Made by a program: the position numbers and the translations under genes. The notes below the pieces were generated by a model. The model was not told the origin of the DNA. It saw only the letters and a list, made by a program, of their open reading frames with translations, and made no database searches. This document shows positions 63,159 to 64,000 of a DNA stretch of 64,000 nt, in pieces. This DNA is from Candidatus Methanoperedens sp. (GTDB taxonomy: Archaea; Halobacteriota; Methanosarcinia; Methanosarcinales; Methanoperedenaceae), in the NCBI GenBank assembly GCA_023249105.1, contig JAHFDG010000010.1, positions 113,701-177,700 of the forward strand. Direction: 5' to 3'. The stretch's first letter is position 1. Each line of letters begins with the position of its first letter.

Positions 63159-64000
63159 CTACACATCCCTTGCCAGGCGGAAGCCGAGGACAGATTCACG
63201 GACATCTGGTGGATCAAATCGACGACCCGCCGACCGGCTCCTGTCAGCTTCGCGCTGCCAGTGTCCGCCCCGCTCAGCCCGTCTGTTGTCGTTGATGTCA
63301 TCTCCTTCACATGCACTGCCGTCAGATGGTGCATTTTCATAGTTGCATATTTTATCCTGCACCCATTCCCATACATTGCCATGCACATCGTACAGCCCCC
63401 ATGGATTGGGCTTCTTCTGCCCGACTGGATGTGTCGTGTAGTTTGAGTTCCCCCCATACCAACCATAATCGCCAAGTTCAGAGGGGTTATTACCGAAGGA
63501 ATACATTGTAGTTGTGCCTGCTCGCGCTGCATATTCCCATTCAGCCTCGGATGGAAGACGGTATTTGTTTGTACCTTCTTTCTCATTGAGTTTTTTGATA
63601 AATTCTTGTATATCGTTCCAGGACACCATCTCAACAGGCAGGTCGTCCCCTTTGAAATGTGAGGGGCTGTTTCCCATGATATCATACCATTGGTTCTGGG
63701 TTACTTCATATTTGCCCATGTAAAAAGCCCTTGGAATCTTCACACGATGGACTGGTCCTTCCATAGGAACCCTATCTCTTTCATTCAATGGCGCACCCAT
63801 ATCAAATTCGCCTGCAGGTATCAATATGAACTCTATGGGAGTTGGAATGGGGGGAGTCATTGGAGCAACAGGTATTGGAGTAACCGTTGGGGTCATTGTA
63901 GCAGTTAGGGTTGATGTAGCTGTTGGAGTAGGCGCAGATGTATTTGTTTGTAAGCCTTTGCCTTCAGTTATCGAACATATTACTTTTTGATTTTCTTCAT
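63159..64000 (-). CDS. Formylglycine-generating-enzyme (SUMF1) family protein, partial
   Basis: The frame is open to the right edge, so the N-terminus lies outside the window. At least 280 residues: a Thr/Pro-rich stalk (T-S-A-P-T-P-T-A-T), then an FGE-sulfatase domain (PAGEFDMGAPLNERD, KYEVTQNQWYDIMG, YRLPSEAEWEYAARAG, LYDVHGNVWEW, GFRLARD). The stalk suggests an extracellular, anchored protein. Homologues range from true FGE to C-type-lectin-like binding proteins; catalytic cysteines of FGE are not evident. Confidence 0.85.
   Translation of the reverse strand, partial: EENQKVICSITEGKGLQTNTSAPTPTATSTLTATMTPTVTPIPVAPMTPPIPTPIEFILIPAGEFDMGAPLNERDRVPMEGPVHRVKIPRAFYMGKYEVTQNQWYDIMGNSPSHFKGDDLPVEMVSWNDIQEFIKKLNEKEGTNKYRLPSEAEWEYAARAGTTTMYSFGNNPSELGDYGWYGGNSNYTTHPVGQKKPNPWGLYDVHGNVWEWVQDKICNYENAPSDGSACEGDDINDNRRAERGGHWQREADRSRSAGRRFDPPDVRESVLGFRLARDV

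Overview
The window is archaeal and carries many markers of a methane-metabolising euryarchaeon of the Methanosarcinales / Candidatus Methanoperedens (ANME-2d) type. The evidence is F420-dependent methylene-tetrahydromethanopterin reductase (mer) directly followed by an FpoF/FqoF-type F420H2 dehydrogenase subunit, a gene order known from Methanosarcina; a histone; Orc1/Cdc6; an archaeal RPA pair; TiaS; TgtA and QueC for archaeosine; CarS for archaeol lipids; CobQ; form III RuBisCO with ribose-1,5-bisphosphate isomerase; and surface proteins with a PGF-type C-terminal sorting signal. The genus is inference. Genes are dense, often overlap by 4 to 20 bases, and use TATA-box promoters and clear Shine-Dalgarno (SD) sites. 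I saw no rRNA, tRNA or CRISPR array.

Layout. 0-6.6 kb: pheT (cut by the left edge), a VapBC-type toxin-antitoxin pair, a 1029-residue FAD/iron-sulfur oxidoreductase, and a divergent membrane protein behind a perfect palindrome. 7.1-10.7 kb: a defence-type island, with an MNT-HEPN-MNT module, an unrecognised gene, and a two-gene CBASS system (CD-NTase plus Cap15-like effector). 10.7-15.5 kb: RPA and its partner, nadE, tiaS and an archaeal HTH regulator. 15.5-22.2 kb: an accessory region with an AT-rich membrane protein, a duplicated 5' fragment of rbcL separated from the intact gene by a toxin-antitoxin cassette, a cupredoxin-like lipoprotein, and a complete insertion sequence next to an uninterrupted copy of its target.

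22-34 kb: R15P isomerase, cobQ, gfcR, two facing thiol-redox genes (DsbA-like and a DsbD-like fusion), cca-thpR, a Trm112-like protein with a UPF0146 protein, and two M24 peptidases. 34-45 kb: a pentapeptide-repeat membrane protein, a frameshifted IS200-type transposase, a dolichol-kinase-like protein, an RNase III-fold protein with changed active-site residues, histone, orc1/cdc6, a small secreted-protein operon in which a caspase-like gene has an in-frame TGA, a UbiA prenyltransferase, an M50 protease and rubredoxin. 44-64 kb: mer-fpoF-nadM, a Lon-type protease, two Fic proteins, ileS, a molybdopterin protein, pyrE-carS-dCMP deaminase, queC, small cysteine proteins, a nitroreductase, tgtA and an FGE-like protein cut by the right edge.

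How it fits together: RuBisCO III and R15P isomerase form two of the three steps of the archaeal AMP/nucleoside pathway. Mer and FpoF link the C1 pathway to membrane electron transport through F420. QueC and TgtA both serve archaeosine synthesis. The least ordinary parts are the CBASS/HEPN island with its unknown third gene, the toxin-antitoxin cassette lodged in a partial rbcL duplication, and the caspase-like operon with two unannotated micro-proteins.
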